Assembly: GCA_945859605.1 (NCBI GenBank)
Contig: OX243820.1
Span: 30,861,883 to 30,925,882, forward strand
DNA: 64,000 nucleotides
Origin: Lumbricus rubellus
Lineage: Eukaryota > Annelida > Clitellata > Crassiclitellata > Lumbricidae
Direction: 5' to 3'
Both the position numbers and the translations under genes were made by a program. Below are positions 11,801 through 22,423 of this stretch, piece by piece (position 1 is the first letter of the stretch; each line of letters begins with the position of its first letter). Under the pieces are notes generated by a model. It was not told where the DNA came from, did not search any database, and saw only the letters and a list, made by a program, of their open reading frames with translations.

Positions 11801-13823
11801 TTTTCAAGCGCTTGGGGGATTTAGCCGCAGCTGTAAAAGCAAATGAGACCTTGTGAAGTAGGGGCGCGGTGGTCTAGTGGTGGCGTCGTTGCCTTGGAGC
11901 CAGAAGGTCCGAGGTTCGAATCCACCCTCAAGCCGCGTAAGGACCTTGGGCAAGTCCTTCACTTACAATTGCTCAGCACTTCGGCGTGAAACTCCGATGC
12001 AGTGTCCGCTCTGCATCGGAAGCGCCTCTGAGTAGAGAGAGCTTGAAGGGGCGCTATAACAAGTGCACATACAAACAAACAAACAAACAAAAGGTCACTA
12101 CTGATGATAGTGCATGAGTTGTCATTGTATGAAGTATATTGATTGTTTGACTCATTGATTGATTGATTGTTGGTGTATATAGCTTGTGAGATTTTATTTT
12201 GAGAAGAACGGCTATTTACATTGGTGTTGAAATTGAGAATTAGAATTTGCGTTCACGTAACTGGCTGTTGATGTATTTCATGTGTTAAGTGAATTTAACT
12301 ATTTGTCACATTAGATCTATGACTATTATTAGCTTACTTACCCTACCAAGTGTTGTTGTCATCAATGGTTTGTTTGTTGACAGGTTCTTGTGTCAATACA
12401 GTCTCTCATTCTGGTGCCTGAACCATACTTTAATGAGCCTGGCTACGAGCAGGAAATCGGCACGGAACCAGGAGAGAAGCACAGTGCGGAATACAATCTC
12501 GGTTCGTATATTCTATTGTTGAGCAGACCTGTATGTCGCCTTTGCATTTCTGAAGCCAGTTGCCTAAGAATGCTGCTGAAATGACCTACCCTGTTCATAG
12601 CTATGCAATATTATGCATGCTTTGCAATTTTGTCATTCCAATTTCTAAACTCCAAGTGATTTCTATTGGCCATACAGTAAACCACGAGTTGAGCTTGAAC
12701 TAGAGTACAGCCAATTCCAGCGCGAGAACATCATCACCAGTTGAGTGCCTATCCATAGTTTTACCATATACTATTTAGAAAATTTTATATAGCGCCTTTT
12801 CAAGGTAGGCTACTCAGAAGCGCACCCATCCCAACCACGACTGAATAAGGTAGTTTCGAAGTTCTTAAAGAACAGAGTGGAGTGGCCCCTGGGAACTAAG
12901 AGCATTCATCTACAATGCCTATCCAAATAATTCCTTCAGGACTTTTTGTAACGTGCAGTTGTACACAAAATGTGCAGTTCTAAATGGATCTGTGCACTGT
13001 GTGCAGTAGTAGAAGCACTTCTGTACAGTTGAAACTGCAAAAAACACTCATTATCCTCCGATTGGAAGTAATTTACTATGGAGGTTGGGAAAGGAAAGAA
13101 GGGGGTTGTGCAGTTCTAAAAATTCCTTAAAAACAGCCCTGAATTCCTTACAAACTTGTGTATATCAAAGCCAGTTCGTTAAATGTGGGTGCGGACTTGT
13201 GTATACATGCGTGGAATTGTCTTTTCTTTTGTGCAGACATCCGTATCAACACAATTAAGCATGCAATGGTCGGCCAGCTGCAGAACCCGAGTCTTGGCTT
13301 TGAAGACGTCATCAGGTCTCACTTCTATCTCAAGAAGGATCGAATTCTCCAAGTAATTATTTATTGCCTTGCACATCTTTTCAGTTTGCTTGTATGTGTG
13401 CTTGTTATAGCGCCCCTTCCAGCTCTGCTACTCAGAGGCGCTCCCGAATGCAGAGCGGACACTGCATCGGAGTTTCACGCCGAAGCGCTGAGCAATTGTG
13501 AGTGAAGGACTTGCCCAAGGTACTTACACGGCGAGGTGGATCTGAACCTCGAACCTTCCGGCTCCATGGCAACGACCCCACCACTACACCACCGCGCCCC
13601 ACAAGATGCTTGTTGCTTATGATAGCAATACGGTAATATAAATCACTCTGTTTTCTGTAAACTTTTCCAGGAAGTGGACGACTGGAACCGGATGAGTAAA
13701 AGCTCGAAGCTGGAACGAGCGATTCAGAATCTCCGATCTGAGCTGAACAAGCTCGAACCACCTTCGAAACTCGTCAATCTACTCAACACTCCGAGTGCCA
13801 ACCGAATTTCCGACAAGAACTAA
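482..13823 (+). CDS. BIRC6: BIRC6/BRUCE-like giant E2/E3 ubiquitin enzyme, C-terminal part (5' incomplete)
   Basis: Twenty exons join in one open frame of 1815 bp (604 codons plus stop): 482-568, 1677-1746, 2332-2381, 2689-2928, 3379-3426, 3885-3921, 4552-4640, 5619-5800, 6442-6473, 6794-6903, 8253-8319, 8510-8577, 9016-9096, 9941-9981, 10363-10456, 11030-11073, 11582-11669, 12384-12501, 13237-13352, 13671-13823. All junctions are GT-AG and phases agree. The sequence shows a helical region ([14 protein letters not shown]), then a UBC fold with [48 protein letters not shown] and [10 protein letters not shown], ending ISDKN. This matches the C terminus of BIRC6, a very large cytosolic inhibitor-of-apoptosis protein with combined E2/E3 activity toward caspases and their antagonists. 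The BIR domain and most of the protein lie left of the window. I did not find an exon before 482. The 8th and 9th exons are the least certain. Confidence 0.9.
715..943 (-). mobile_element. tRNA-derived SINE, near full length
   Basis: On the minus strand it starts gggcgcggtggtctagtgg (A-box-like), contains the B box ggttcgaatcc, then the body with tccgctctgcat, and the tail gagcttgaaggggcgcc...acaagtgcac followed by a (CAAA)n run. Same family as 11861-12091, 13387-13600 and 56935-57150. Confidence 0.85.
1352..1610 (+). repeat. Two LINE 3'-end stubs in an intron
   Basis: Two copies starting ggtaagtttgagca (1352 and about 1523) carry the 3' signature agcacctctgagta...ttgaag...gcgctatgtaaatt, the second one diverged. 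They resemble the ends of the LINE fragments at 53540-53795 and the stub at 63335-63400, and look like extremely 5'-truncated insertions. A related stub is at 2030-2090, ending in a gaatgaa-rich tail. Confidence 0.5.
2510..2645. repeat. (TGAT)n-rich tract
   Basis: Interrupted runs of tgattgat in the intron before the Ser-rich exon. They resemble the (CAAT)n tails attached to LINE stubs at 49850 and 60056. Confidence 0.6.
2689..2928 (+). CDS. BIRC6: BIRC6-like exon with Ser-rich linker (80 codons)
   Basis: The largest internal exon is phase 0 at both ends. It begins [16 protein letters not shown], continues into a stretch dominated by Ser/Thr/Ala (about residues 28-46 of the exon), and ends [12 protein letters not shown] before the donor gtacga. 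The serine-rich part looks like a disordered linker between helical segments. Acceptor tttcattcag is strong. Confidence 0.8.
3463..3530 (+). repeat. LINE 3'-end stub with short catac tail
   Basis: The sequence aagcgccttcgtgaggttattgt...ggcgctatataaatg ends in catatacatac. It matches the 3' end of the LINE remnant at 18165-18560, including the CATA-type tail. Confidence 0.55.
4740..5180 (+). pseudogene. LINE reverse-transcriptase C-terminal fragment
   Basis: From about 4747 an open frame reads [20 protein letters not shown], later [27 protein letters not shown] and [17 protein letters not shown], stopping at 5155-5157. This is the C-terminal region found after the polymerase domain in many non-LTR retrotransposons. 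It is followed by a (TGA)n tail. The catalytic domain is absent, so it is a dead 5'-truncated copy inside a BIRC6-like intron. The clade is not assigned. Confidence 0.75.
5385..5468. repeat. Short tandem repeat, about 22-bp unit
   Basis: Four imperfect copies of aaagtacaatggctgaggtgt in an intron. Confidence 0.6.
7055..7841. mobile_element. 787-bp inverted-repeat transposon with 28-bp TIR and 8-bp TSD
   Basis: The left end reads ggtacttgtcggttaattca and continues ccgccaca; the right end is its exact reverse complement over 28 bp. The flanking direct repeat gatagttg is at 7047-7054 and 7842-7849. Partial extra copies of the terminal motif (ttgtcggttagttcaccgcc, gtgtggcggtgaattaa) lie just inside each end. 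No transposase frame is visible. The 8-bp TSD fits the hAT superfamily. Confidence 0.8.
7381..7519. mobile_element. Small MITE nested in the 787-bp element
   Basis: Ends taagcgggtcccta and tagggacccgctta are inverted. The interior has two copies of aaccgaccctcacgatgcc. The TSD is not clear. Confidence 0.5.
8413..8930. repeat. Microsatellites in BIRC6-like introns: (TTA)n, then (GAT)n with a 15-bp higher-order repeat
   Basis: An (ATT)n run at 8413-8445 and (GAT)n at 8785-8860 that passes into a 15-bp repeat (gatgatgaatcatga) to about 8920. The exon at 8510-8577 lies between them. Short reading frames in these tracts are not genes. Confidence 0.85.
9098..9528. repeat. 14-bp minisatellite starting at a 5' splice site
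   Basis: About 30 copies of gtgtctgtcrttta fill the start of the intron after exon 9016-9096. The donor itself (gtaagtgtctgtcgttta) reads as the first, slightly different unit. Confidence 0.9.
9941..12501 (+). CDS. BIRC6: UBC (E2) catalytic core exons of the BIRC6-like gene
   Basis: Five exons (9941-9981, 10363-10456, 11030-11073, 11582-11669, 12384-12501) encode most of the E2 fold. As in BIRC6 relatives, the canonical HPN tripeptide is NPN (RFNPNLY). The active-site cysteine is expected in GKVCLSLL, codon 11595-11597. A second cysteine four residues upstream (NCGKVC) replaces the Asp I recall in vertebrate BIRC6 (NDGKVC). The exon at 9016-9096 supplies the helix before the fold ([13 protein letters not shown]). 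The exon at 13237-13352 supplies the following helices ([24 protein letters not shown]). Confidence 0.9.
10205..10300 (+). mobile_element. tRNA-like SINE head (second family)
   Basis: cagtagtctagtggttaga resembles an A box and ggtgttcaaatctc a B box, about 50 bp apart, followed by a non-tRNA body. It is not flanked like a functional tRNA gene and no cloverleaf end can be closed. Confidence 0.5.
10557..10785. repeat. (GAT/GAC)n tract with 'gttgatatat' interruptions
   Basis: Trinucleotide repeat in the intron after exon 10363-10456. It creates spurious reading frames on both strands. Confidence 0.85.
11092..11163. repeat. Perfect-arm palindrome (72 bp)
   Basis: Arms gttaaccctttaatgccg and cggcattaaagggttaac pair over 18 bp. 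The loop contains a second short inverted repeat (gggtat/ataccat). A related loop sequence is at 944-1006. It looks like a minimal hairpin MITE. Confidence 0.6.
11861..12091 (+). mobile_element. tRNA-derived SINE, full-length copy
   Basis: The best-preserved forward copy: ggggcgcggtggtctagtgg (A box), ggttcgaatccacc (B box), a body ending gcgcctctgagtagagagag, tail cttgaaggggcgctataaca, and a (CAAA)n run. It sits in a BIRC6-like intron. Confidence 0.9.
12783..12925 (-). repeat. LINE 3'-UTR fragment
   Basis: tatatagcgccttttcaagg...ctactcagaagcgc followed by sequence matching the 53540-53795 fragment. It is oriented minus and lies next to the hAT MITE at 12937. Confidence 0.55.
12937..13141. 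mobile_element. hAT-like MITE, 205 bp, perfect 8-bp TSD
   Basis: Flanked by aattcctt at 12929-12936 and 13142-13149. Termini are caggac... and ...cagccctg. The interior contains several gtgcagttctaaa and gtgcagttgtacac motifs. A diverged copy in reverse orientation is at 54062-54250. Confidence 0.85.
13387..13600 (-). mobile_element. tRNA-derived SINE copy
   Basis: Reverse copy of the SINE at 11861-12091, immediately downstream of exon 13237-13352. B-box and tail motifs are diverged but recognisable. Confidence 0.85.
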
Positions 13824-14897
13824 GCCGTAGACTGTTACGTAGACTGTTAGCAGCAGCCCCACGACCAGCTGAACCCAAGTGCCGCCCGCTAGTCACGTAG
13901 CTACGGAAATGGGAACGGATGGTTACGGCGTCTGCTGCTCATCTGTTATCAAATGTTATATCGATCGATCGACCGAACGCACAGTTACATATATTCGGCA
14001 GAAACAACAACTCTCCAGCGCTTAGTTTTTACGTTCAAGTTCAAGTCAGTCGTCGTCATCGTTATTGCACAAAAGTAGAAAACCGTTGAAAAACTGATTT
14101 TTTAATTTATTTATTGTTACCTGTTGAAATTTACCGTTAACATGATTTTTATGAATTTATTATTATTTGTAATGTGCGAGTTTACGAAAAATCTGCAATT
14201 TATGAGTTCGTGCGTTGAGCGTGTCTTGTTTGTTGGCCAAGGTGGACTGACGCTGACCCGGTGCTTTTGGTCGTCCGTGTGGTGTCAAAAATTTACTGAC
14301 AACGATGCTGAACGATTGAGCATGTGCGTAGCTATAGGAATTATGTGCGTAGGCAGTGTGAAAATTGTGGGAAAATAACTGGGGTGGTTGGACTATGATC
14401 CACTTGGAATTGTCGTATGAAAAACAGACTTTAACTATTGGTCTGGCTCTAAGACAGATTGGGGTTGATGAACCCCCCCCCCTCAAGCCTGCCGGCAATT
14501 CTCACTCTGCATAGTCATAGATAACCCACTCAATGTACAGGCCTGCCGTTGTGCGTAGGCCTATGCCATTGTGTAAATGTACATGGCTTGACAAAAGGCA
14601 GTGTGAACGCTTTCATTATTCATCTAACGCCTTTAGAGAACCAATATGGCGGCGCTGATAAGTGCCGCAAATAGATCAGCCTATAATAGGGATGTGACTT
14701 AAGTTGAAGCCGTTTCTTCGGCTATTTCCGGCGGAGAGATTTGGACCGAATAATGGATCGTATTTCTGACTGGCATTGAATCTGAATTGAGCTTGCAATC
14801 TTCTTTCGACGACAGATCGAGAGACCTAATTAAGATGGCGTAGCCTACCGCCATTTATAACAAGCAACATTGCTGAACGGTTTCGCATGATAGATTC
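13824..14897. other. BIRC6-like 3' flank / intergenic
   Basis: Presumably begins with the 3' UTR. No clear AATAAA signal is seen soon after the stop. The segment 14350-14512 has weakly inverted ends (agtgtgaaaattg / caattctcactct) resembling 46760-46910, perhaps an old MITE family. I see nothing else. Confidence 0.5.
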
Positions 14898-15232
14898 AAG
14901 GGCGGAGACTTAGGGAGGGAACAGGGGGGGATGGTCCCCCTCAATGAATGTGTTGCCATGGTGGGGCGGTCCATGTATTTGTACACCCCCCCCCCCAATT
15001 GTTAAGTGTTATGAATAAAAAAAGGTAATCAACTTTTTGATGGCAAAAAGGGTATTTTCCTGGAGATTTCAGCCGGATGACTAAAAAAGGTCGTCAGAAA
15101 TTTTATTCGCCAAAAATGGAAAATTTCGTCGGCGACTCTACCATTCGTCAGCCAAAAATCTCGCGTCCTTCCTTCGGCTCCCCTCGTTCGCCCCCCCCCC
15201 CCCCCAGTCTCCGCCCAAGCCTCCGCCCATGG
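14898..15232. mobile_element. hAT-like MITE, 335 bp, imperfect 8-bp TSD
   Basis: Left end aagggcggagact and right end agtctccgcccaagcctccg...catg are inverted. Flanks atagattc (14890-14897) and ataaattc (15233-15240) match at 7 of 8 positions. The interior carries the module gatgactaaaaaaggtcgtc near 15075, shared with 23732-24064 and 58280-58606. Confidence 0.65.
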
Positions 15233-17560
15233 ATAAATTCCGCCGTGGGCGTGCCCTGTTGACCGCGCCGTAGGTCTCACGACGAGCGTGGGGTGTACTT
15301 CGGTTGAAGCTGTTTTCCATTAATTATGGAATCGATTATTTGTTTGGATCCATCCATCAGTGTTTTATCTTGACATCTCTGGTTCTGGAGGGACAAAGAA
15401 GGACATCCCCCTCGAGGAGAAATCTTGAGCAGTTGTTAACATGCACATAGGAAATGTTTCTCTCTCCCACACCCAGAAAAAAGTATACGCAGGATTCTTC
15501 TTTCCCCCCCTCCCACTCCACCCCCAGGAAACCGGGCACGCCGTAGCCTATTCGATCAGTGCAGTGAAATATAAAATCTGTCTGTTTGGGGGAAATTCGA
15601 AGGGAAAGACTCAAAAATTAATGTCATCAGATTTTGAAGTACGAAATTTACTCTCTTTACTTTATCTAGGCTATTTGGTGAAGATTATAAAAAGAAAGGT
15701 CGTCCGAAGAATGACCGGTCAAAAGTTGTCTTCGGTGTTTGTCTCAAAGGTTGTTTGTCTCAAAGGTTGTTTGTCTCAAAAGTTGTTTGTCTCAAAGGTT
15801 GTTTGTCTCAAAGGTTGTTTGTCTCTCACTCTTTCCCGGAATGGTTGGAGAAAATACATCAGGATTTGTCTTATATGATAGGTGTTTGATCGTGTGCGGG
15901 TAAGCTGAGAAGGCGTCAAAGCATAATATTATAGCTGACGAGACTTAATTAGTAGGAAACCGTTCAGATCAATGTGAAGCCAGGAAACAAATTCGGGGAC
16001 TTTCCATTTAGGGGGATTTTTCAATGGACATAGCCTAGTCGCAGAGTAGGCCTAGCCTATACAGTGGAAGAATTCCTACTTTGTTTAGTTAATTAAACAA
16101 ATTCGAAAATTAGTCATTGGTGGGGGGCTTAAAAGTTAAACCCATAGACCCCTAAACACGCAAATGCAACCGTTCATTCTGCGCACGCGTAGACGTATGT
16201 TTTCTTACTTTTCGAGCATGTGTGCTTGTTCGTGTGTGTCCGTTTGTCCGTTTTTCTTCAACAAAGCCCATTCACGCAGAAGCGATACGCTACAGCTGCG
16301 AATTATAGACGCTCTCAACAAGGTCTCTTATCTGGCGTTCCGGTTGTCGCATTTCCACCAAACGTTTGCTGGACCGTGGTCGAGAAAGGTCTGGCGAACA
16401 ATGGATTCGACCGATGATCCCTCAAGGGTAGAGGAGAGGGAAGGGGAAGAGGGAGAGGACGTGGACGATACAGGAGTTGGATCGATCGGGAATGGACAGT
16501 GGCCACTGCGGTCGCAGTGCCACCAATGCCATCTAGCGGTGAACGACCCAACCGACCGCCCGATCGATTGGCTTCAGGTCAATTTGGCCGAACGCTGGTT
16601 AGTTGCGTGATTAACTCACTGGTGTCCAGATGGAGACACTGTAGCCGGTTATATAGTCTATGTATACAGTGTTTGCCAATTATTATCTACAGCGCGTTTA
16701 TACGGCTGAAGCGGTGGGAAAGGGTAACAGCGTTGGGGTACGCATGATGTAAGAGTATTTCTTACATCATGGGGGTACGTTAGGTTGTTCGGAACCGTCT
16801 ATAGGCGTCGACGTCTTGGGAATAATATAATGTGGGGACCTCCATCAAGGGCTGGGGAGTGGGGACTAACCAGCCCCGTCACAAACCTGGAGAATGGCGA
16901 CACAAATCATCTTTGATATGACACAGTGTCGTTAAGCAGCAACAAGCCACTAGAGGGGTGGAGGGGTAACGGGTACGAACTCCGAATTAAAACATTTCCC
17001 AAAGTTTTCTACTAATTCTCTTTATTCTGCGATCATATCAACTGGAAGCTTCCAAAAATGGTTGAGGTGGAACATCCAGAAATTGTTGAAATTGTTGAAG
17101 ATAGTGAATCAAATTGCTAGCTGTTACAACCAACAAATTCCTAATTATGTACAATTTTTTAATTATTAATTTAGCGCCTTGCCCAGAAAGGTTTTTCAAT
17201 GCCAGTGATTATAGTTGCTACTTAGCCCACTGAATATATACTGACCCATTCACAGTCTCACACCATTGACACCAATTGCCTGCACTAGCGACCGACGACA
17301 TTAATTTCCCGCTCTGTGTCGGCCATGTTGATTCGTTGTTGCTATGGTGATCGGGCGCAAGCGAGTGAACATTCGGAAATTGCATAATTCAGTGGTCAAT
17401 AAAACGGAACATATTAAATGGTATTAAAATTAAAATATTACATTCTGAAAAGCGAACCGTCATTGACACTTCTAATGAATAAAGCGGTCATTGTCAGAGT
17501 GGCTATGAAAAAAGAAGAAAACAATTTTGTATGGTATACTGGCCTCTATATGAACTAAGC
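15233..17560. other. Gene-poor region
   Basis: It holds a 16-bp tandem repeat (gtttgtctcaaaggtt, 15737-15826) and, at 16855-16965, a repeat ending gtgtcgttaagcagcaacaa that recurs near 36510-36625 and 45770-46045. No gene is recognised. The frame at 16164-16610 has no family features. Confidence 0.5.
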
Positions 17561-17564
17561 ACAG

Positions 17565-17885
17565 AGAGAAGAGGAGGAGGAGGAGGAGAAGAAGAGGAGT
17601 AGGCCTAGTAGAAGAATTAAGAGGAGAAGAGGAGAAGGAGAAGAAGAGGAGGGGGAGGAGAAGAAGAGGAGGAGTAGTAGAAGAATTAAGAGGAAAAGAA
17701 GAGGAGGAGAAGAGGAGTAGTAGTAGAAGAATTAAGAGGAAAAGAAGAGGAGGAGAAGAGGAGGAGGAGGAGGAGAAGAGGAGTAGTCGAAGAATTAAAA
17801 GGAGAAGGAGAAGAAGAGGAGGAGGAGAAGGAGAAGAGAAGGTGGAGGAGGAGTAGAAGGAGGAGGAGAAGAAGAAGAAGGAGGA
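17565..17885. repeat. Polypurine tract (GGA/GAA)n
   Basis: About 320 bp almost entirely of A and G on the + strand, interrupted by gtagtagaagaattaaga blocks. It could form triplex DNA; reading frames here are spurious. Confidence 0.85.
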
Positions 17886-18059
17886 ATTTGTATGCTTAAT
17901 TGGGCATCATCTTTGACATCATAAACATTATATGACATTGCACTCAGACTGAGCAGCAGCAGCAGCAGCAGCAGCAAAGAACGACGGTGTCAATGGACGA
18001 TGAAATGATGAGCCACCATTCTCATACACTGCAGCTCATTTGTTCCTTCCTTCTCTCGT

Positions 18060-18145
18060 TGTTAGTGCTATCATTGCTATAATAATTATTACTATAATAA
18101 TTATTACTATAATAATTATTACTATAATAATTATTACTATAATTG
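18060..18145. repeat. AT-rich tandem repeat
   Basis: Four to five copies of ataataattattacta. Confidence 0.8.
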
Positions 18146-18164
18146 CATTGCGCGTTGCAACTTG

Positions 18165-18560
18165 CACTGGCTCCCGGTTGAGAATGGGATCGCATTCAAG
18201 ATAATTATCATGTGACGAGCATCTATGGTCGACCGACCCCTGCAGAGTACATCAGGGAGCTTTGCGTTCCCGTCTCCAGCCAGCCAGGTCGTCGATCCTT
18301 GTGCTCTTCCACTCGTGGGTACATGATGGTCCTTCGCTCGCGGACATCGATGGAGGCTCGGCGCGCGTTCTCATGCATTGGCTCTTCACACTGGAACAGT
18401 CTTCCATTGGCAATTCGCAACATTGAACCGAATGCAACTCAAGAAACTTATCTAAAATCTAAATCTCTAAAATAGCACCTGTTTAGATCTGTTTGGTAGA
18501 TATACGATAAGCGCCTTCGTGAGATTCTTGTTAAAGCGTTATATAAATGGCCATATACGT
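18165..18560 (+). pseudogene. LINE C-terminal fragment with 3' UTR
   Basis: Readable pieces include YGRPTPAEYIREL, RRSLCSSTRGYMMVLRSRT and ARRAFSCIGSSHWNSLPLAI, then LKSKSLK and a stop at about 18475. This is the conserved end of CR1/L2-type polymerase proteins (the pattern FxxxxxxxWNxLP). The upstream part is out of frame. The 3' UTR ends aagcgccttcgtgagattct...gcgttatataaatggccatatac and runs into the CATA tract, as in the stub at 3463-3530. Confidence 0.75.
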
Positions 18561-18584
18561 ACGTACATATAATATATAAATACA

Positions 18585-19075
18585 TACATACATACATACA
18601 TACATACATACATACATACATACATACACACATACATACATACATACATACATACATACATACATACATACATACATACATACATACATACATACATACA
18701 TACATACATTCATACATACATACATACATACATACATAGCCTACATACATACATACATACATACATAGCCTACATAGCCTACATACATACATACATACAA
18801 ACATACATACATACATACATACATACATACATACATACATACATACATACATACATACATACATACATACATACATACATACATACATACATACATACAT
18901 ACATACATACATACATACATACATACATACATACATACATACATACATACATACATACATACATACATACATACATACATACATACATACATACATACAT
19001 ACATACATACATACATACATACATACATACATACATACATACATACATACATACATACATACATACATACATACA

Positions 19076-19105
<30 letters not shown>
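18585..19105. repeat. (CATA)n microsatellite, left half
   Basis: About 520 bp of catacata with a few interruptions. It continues at 23359-23503 on the other side of the LTR-type element. The methionine/tyrosine/valine/cysteine frames on the minus strand are artefacts. Confidence 0.95.
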
Positions 19106-19106
<1 letters not shown>

Positions 19107-20040
19107 GTACCATCGTTATGATCCGACTATCGTATATAGTTCGAATCGGCTATCTGCCTATCTATAATGAAGTCTGTAATCTTCTTTAGACACGTCTTTA
19201 CTGCATTCATTGCGAACGTCACTTGACACGTATACAGTTACATTGCACTCGAATGTTCAGTGATGACGATGCGACAGCTACGAACGTTACAGCAATACAA
19301 GAACGACCATTCTAGACTTCTCACGTTAGATGAACTCCTAGTGTCTGCTGAACACAAGACATGAAGTCTAATGCAGAATGTACAGTCTACGCTTCATGAT
19401 AACCTGACTGCTATCACAACTGCGCCTCGACTACTCAACGTCTGCTCTCGTCGACTGCTCTCAGATTCTGCTCCCCGATTCTCTCTATACTAACTTACTT
19501 ATCCTAAGTCACTGTAAGCTACCTGGTAAAGGTGATTCTCTATTGGTCCGTCCAATCTTGAATCCCAAGATTGACATCATAAGAATTATACCAAAGGTGT
19601 GGCTTAAGTCCTACCTTACCTACTTATGCTAACCTATGAATTACTTCCTTGTAATGGTAGGCGGGACCTTCCCAGAAGGTTCTGGAATGCAACATGTGCG
19701 TTCCATCCATTATCATCCTAGATTGGTTTGATATCGGCTTATCTTTGAAGACGATGCTCTATAGAAGTCGATGGAGGTCTACAGTAATAATTCTTCATTA
19801 TGGCATTAATCACCACATGTTCTCCTCTTTCAGATCCTACTTACTTATCTAGGTTCCATGTCCTACTGCTTCTATTACTGGTTTCTCTATCTGTCTGTCT
19901 CTCTGTATGTCTGCCACTCGGTCAGTGAGTCACTGGCTGATGCAGGCCTGGATTCAGCTGTGAGAATCTTAAGACTGATACTAGGCTCTGTAACGCTAAG
20001 TTACTTTACATTACAATTCTAGGAGCTTAACTCTCTGATA
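19106..20040. repeat. Long direct repeat, left copy (putative LTR)
   Basis: 935 bp, starting tgtaccatcgttatg and ending aactctctgata. Nearly identical to 22424-23358. Confidence 0.9.
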
Positions 20041-22423
20041 GTCCTTCCGGCTTTCAAAAATTGAACGTCCTCGTTCAACAGACATACATGTAGCTCAGTA
20101 AAGTTAGGAGCTATAGAAATTTGTCACAATGTAACATCTATGTGTCTAGGATAAGTTAGTGAGAATTAATGATTAGTGTCACCAATGCAATGAGAATGAT
20201 ATATAGCTAGACTGTTCGACTGTCCTATTGACTGCTGATGAAATGGTTATAAAATCTAAATGCACAATAATAGTCTCATTGAGTGCTAGAACAATGGCAA
20301 AAATACACATTAAAATCAGCTAAGCTATAGCTATGACGGTAACATAGTGGAATCAGATGTGAAACGACGTGAAGATATTTCTGACAACAGAGTTCTTTCT
20401 CCTCACGTCTTTCGTAATGTTCTGATTCGATGACCTCGGCTGAGACGCTGCACTTGTGTAATGTGCACAGCGTGACTTGCAAAGAGTCTTTGTCTCATCA
20501 GCTCGTTCGGTCATTCCATCATAGCGATACATAAAACATTGCAAAACACACACACGTATAGAATATCATGCAAAAATCAACAAAGCTAATGTATAAATCA
20601 AGCATACTATTCACTACTGAACTGTTATAGCGACCTCATGTGCGTATGCCTATGCGATGCTCGTATCAGATTGCATGCTGGAATTAACTGCTTGGGTGGC
20701 CTGCTGGAGTTAGTGTCAAATTACTGCCGACTGCATGATTGTTGGATCATGTATACATAACTTGCTGATACAGTCGGATCTTAGACACACTGCGATGATT
20801 TACTTTGCTTTCTTACTTCAATTAGGTGACTTTAGATCTATGGTAACGACCTCGTAGCCTGCTAATTTGTTACGTGCATTGCGCTCCTCGTACGCGCGTT
20901 CACAGAATCAAACTTGTCTGACAACATCTTGCTGCAACCTCACTCATGTGACTCATAAATAAATATAAAAAATCGGAATAAACTCGTGCGACATGCACTG
21001 CAAACTCAATGCTCTGCGTGCGCGCTCCGGCACGGCTTCAAACTCGAACGACTCTCGACAAATGCGGCTGATCTGGGGAAATAAAACGTCCCACGATAGC
21101 GCTAAATAAACCTCGCTTCACACTTGAAAGCTTGACACCACAACGTCAAATAAGACAACCGATTCTCGTAAACTCTACGTTTTCAGAAACTCAGTTACTC
21201 AGTAAGCAGTAACAAGCAGATACGAATAACTTGACCTGTGCAGTAAAGGAAACTCAGTCGATAGCTAGGGCTAGTTAGAATACCCATGCAGATAGAGATT
21301 GTACAGCTGTGTATTAAAAGTCATGCAGCGTTAAATCTTCAGCGGTAAATAGGTCAGAGAAGATATAATCTTTCCAACGAGCAATATCCCAGGCTAGATG
21401 CAGATAGATTAAAGCAGGCATGATGCGCGTTGCAACTGCAGACAACCGCAGTAGACCCTACATGCATGGAAAGAGCGTTATCTGATAATCCGCGTGCATT
21501 TCAATGCTGCAGAGAAGCTAGTGTCTGAAACAATGTGGTCGCTTCTAAAAATTCTACTAAGCAAAGCAAAAAGCACAACGCAGAAAACAACAGGTTAATA
21601 GGCACGTCTACCTATAACTCGATACCGAAATAACGATTGATTGATCGATCGGTTGAATGATTGACTGACGGGTTGCTGGATTGATTCAGCGACTGGACGC
21701 AGGTGCTTATGTCAAAGTTGACGTTACAAAGTTGCGCGACGAAACTTGCTTGGTTACATCGAAAGTTTGTTACGACGAAAGTAAAGAGAGATGAATGAAT
21801 AGAAAGTATGACTACAAATGAGAAATGCATGCCAGCAAAATGAATTGAATGAATGAATATGTTGATTGTCAAGAGCCATGTATTACCCTTGATTCAGTAG
21901 ATGTACTCTCGCTGGCGACTGCATGGAAGAACCGACCACGTCACTGTCATAGCGTTGGATCCTGACGCTATCACAGCGGCGGTCGTTGGATGGAAAGATG
22001 AACGGATGAGTGGAGCAGAAGTGGCTGATGGTTGTACGGAGCAGAAGTGTCTGGTTGTTGTACAGACATTGGAGAGCGGTTGGATGGTCCGGTAGAAGAC
22101 ATGCGAAGATGGCGATGATGGTGATGACCGGCATCGGGCATCTTGATGTCTAACGAAAGTTGAAGTGCAACGACAGCTGCGCAGAAGATTTGATGCGTTG
22201 ATTGATCATCTTCTGTGCCGTATACTTGAGGGTTACGCGTACCCTCGAGCTTCGGTCTCGGTGCTGGTGTAGCAGCAGCACCTTAAGAAGTGGAGAATGG
22301 AAGTTCGTTGAGCTGAATTCGAATCTGTAGCACGCATCTCATCATGGCTGATCGTCGTTGAAGTGCTTGAGGAACTCGCTTGGCTTGAGAAGTAAACGGC
22401 GGAACGAACCGGTTCTCACCAAC

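Noticed and set aside
11861..11935. tRNA gene (A box and B box present)
   Set aside because: The same sequence recurs in many copies fused to a LINE-like tail, and no cloverleaf with a closed acceptor stem is evident. It is a SINE head.
16164..16610. Plus-strand 148-codon frame
   Set aside because: No recognisable domain, overlapping frames on both strands, composition like the surrounding non-coding DNA and no splice context.
18448..19113. Minus-strand frame of Met/Tyr/Val/Cys repeats, 221 codons
   Set aside because: Pure translation of the (CATA)n microsatellite.
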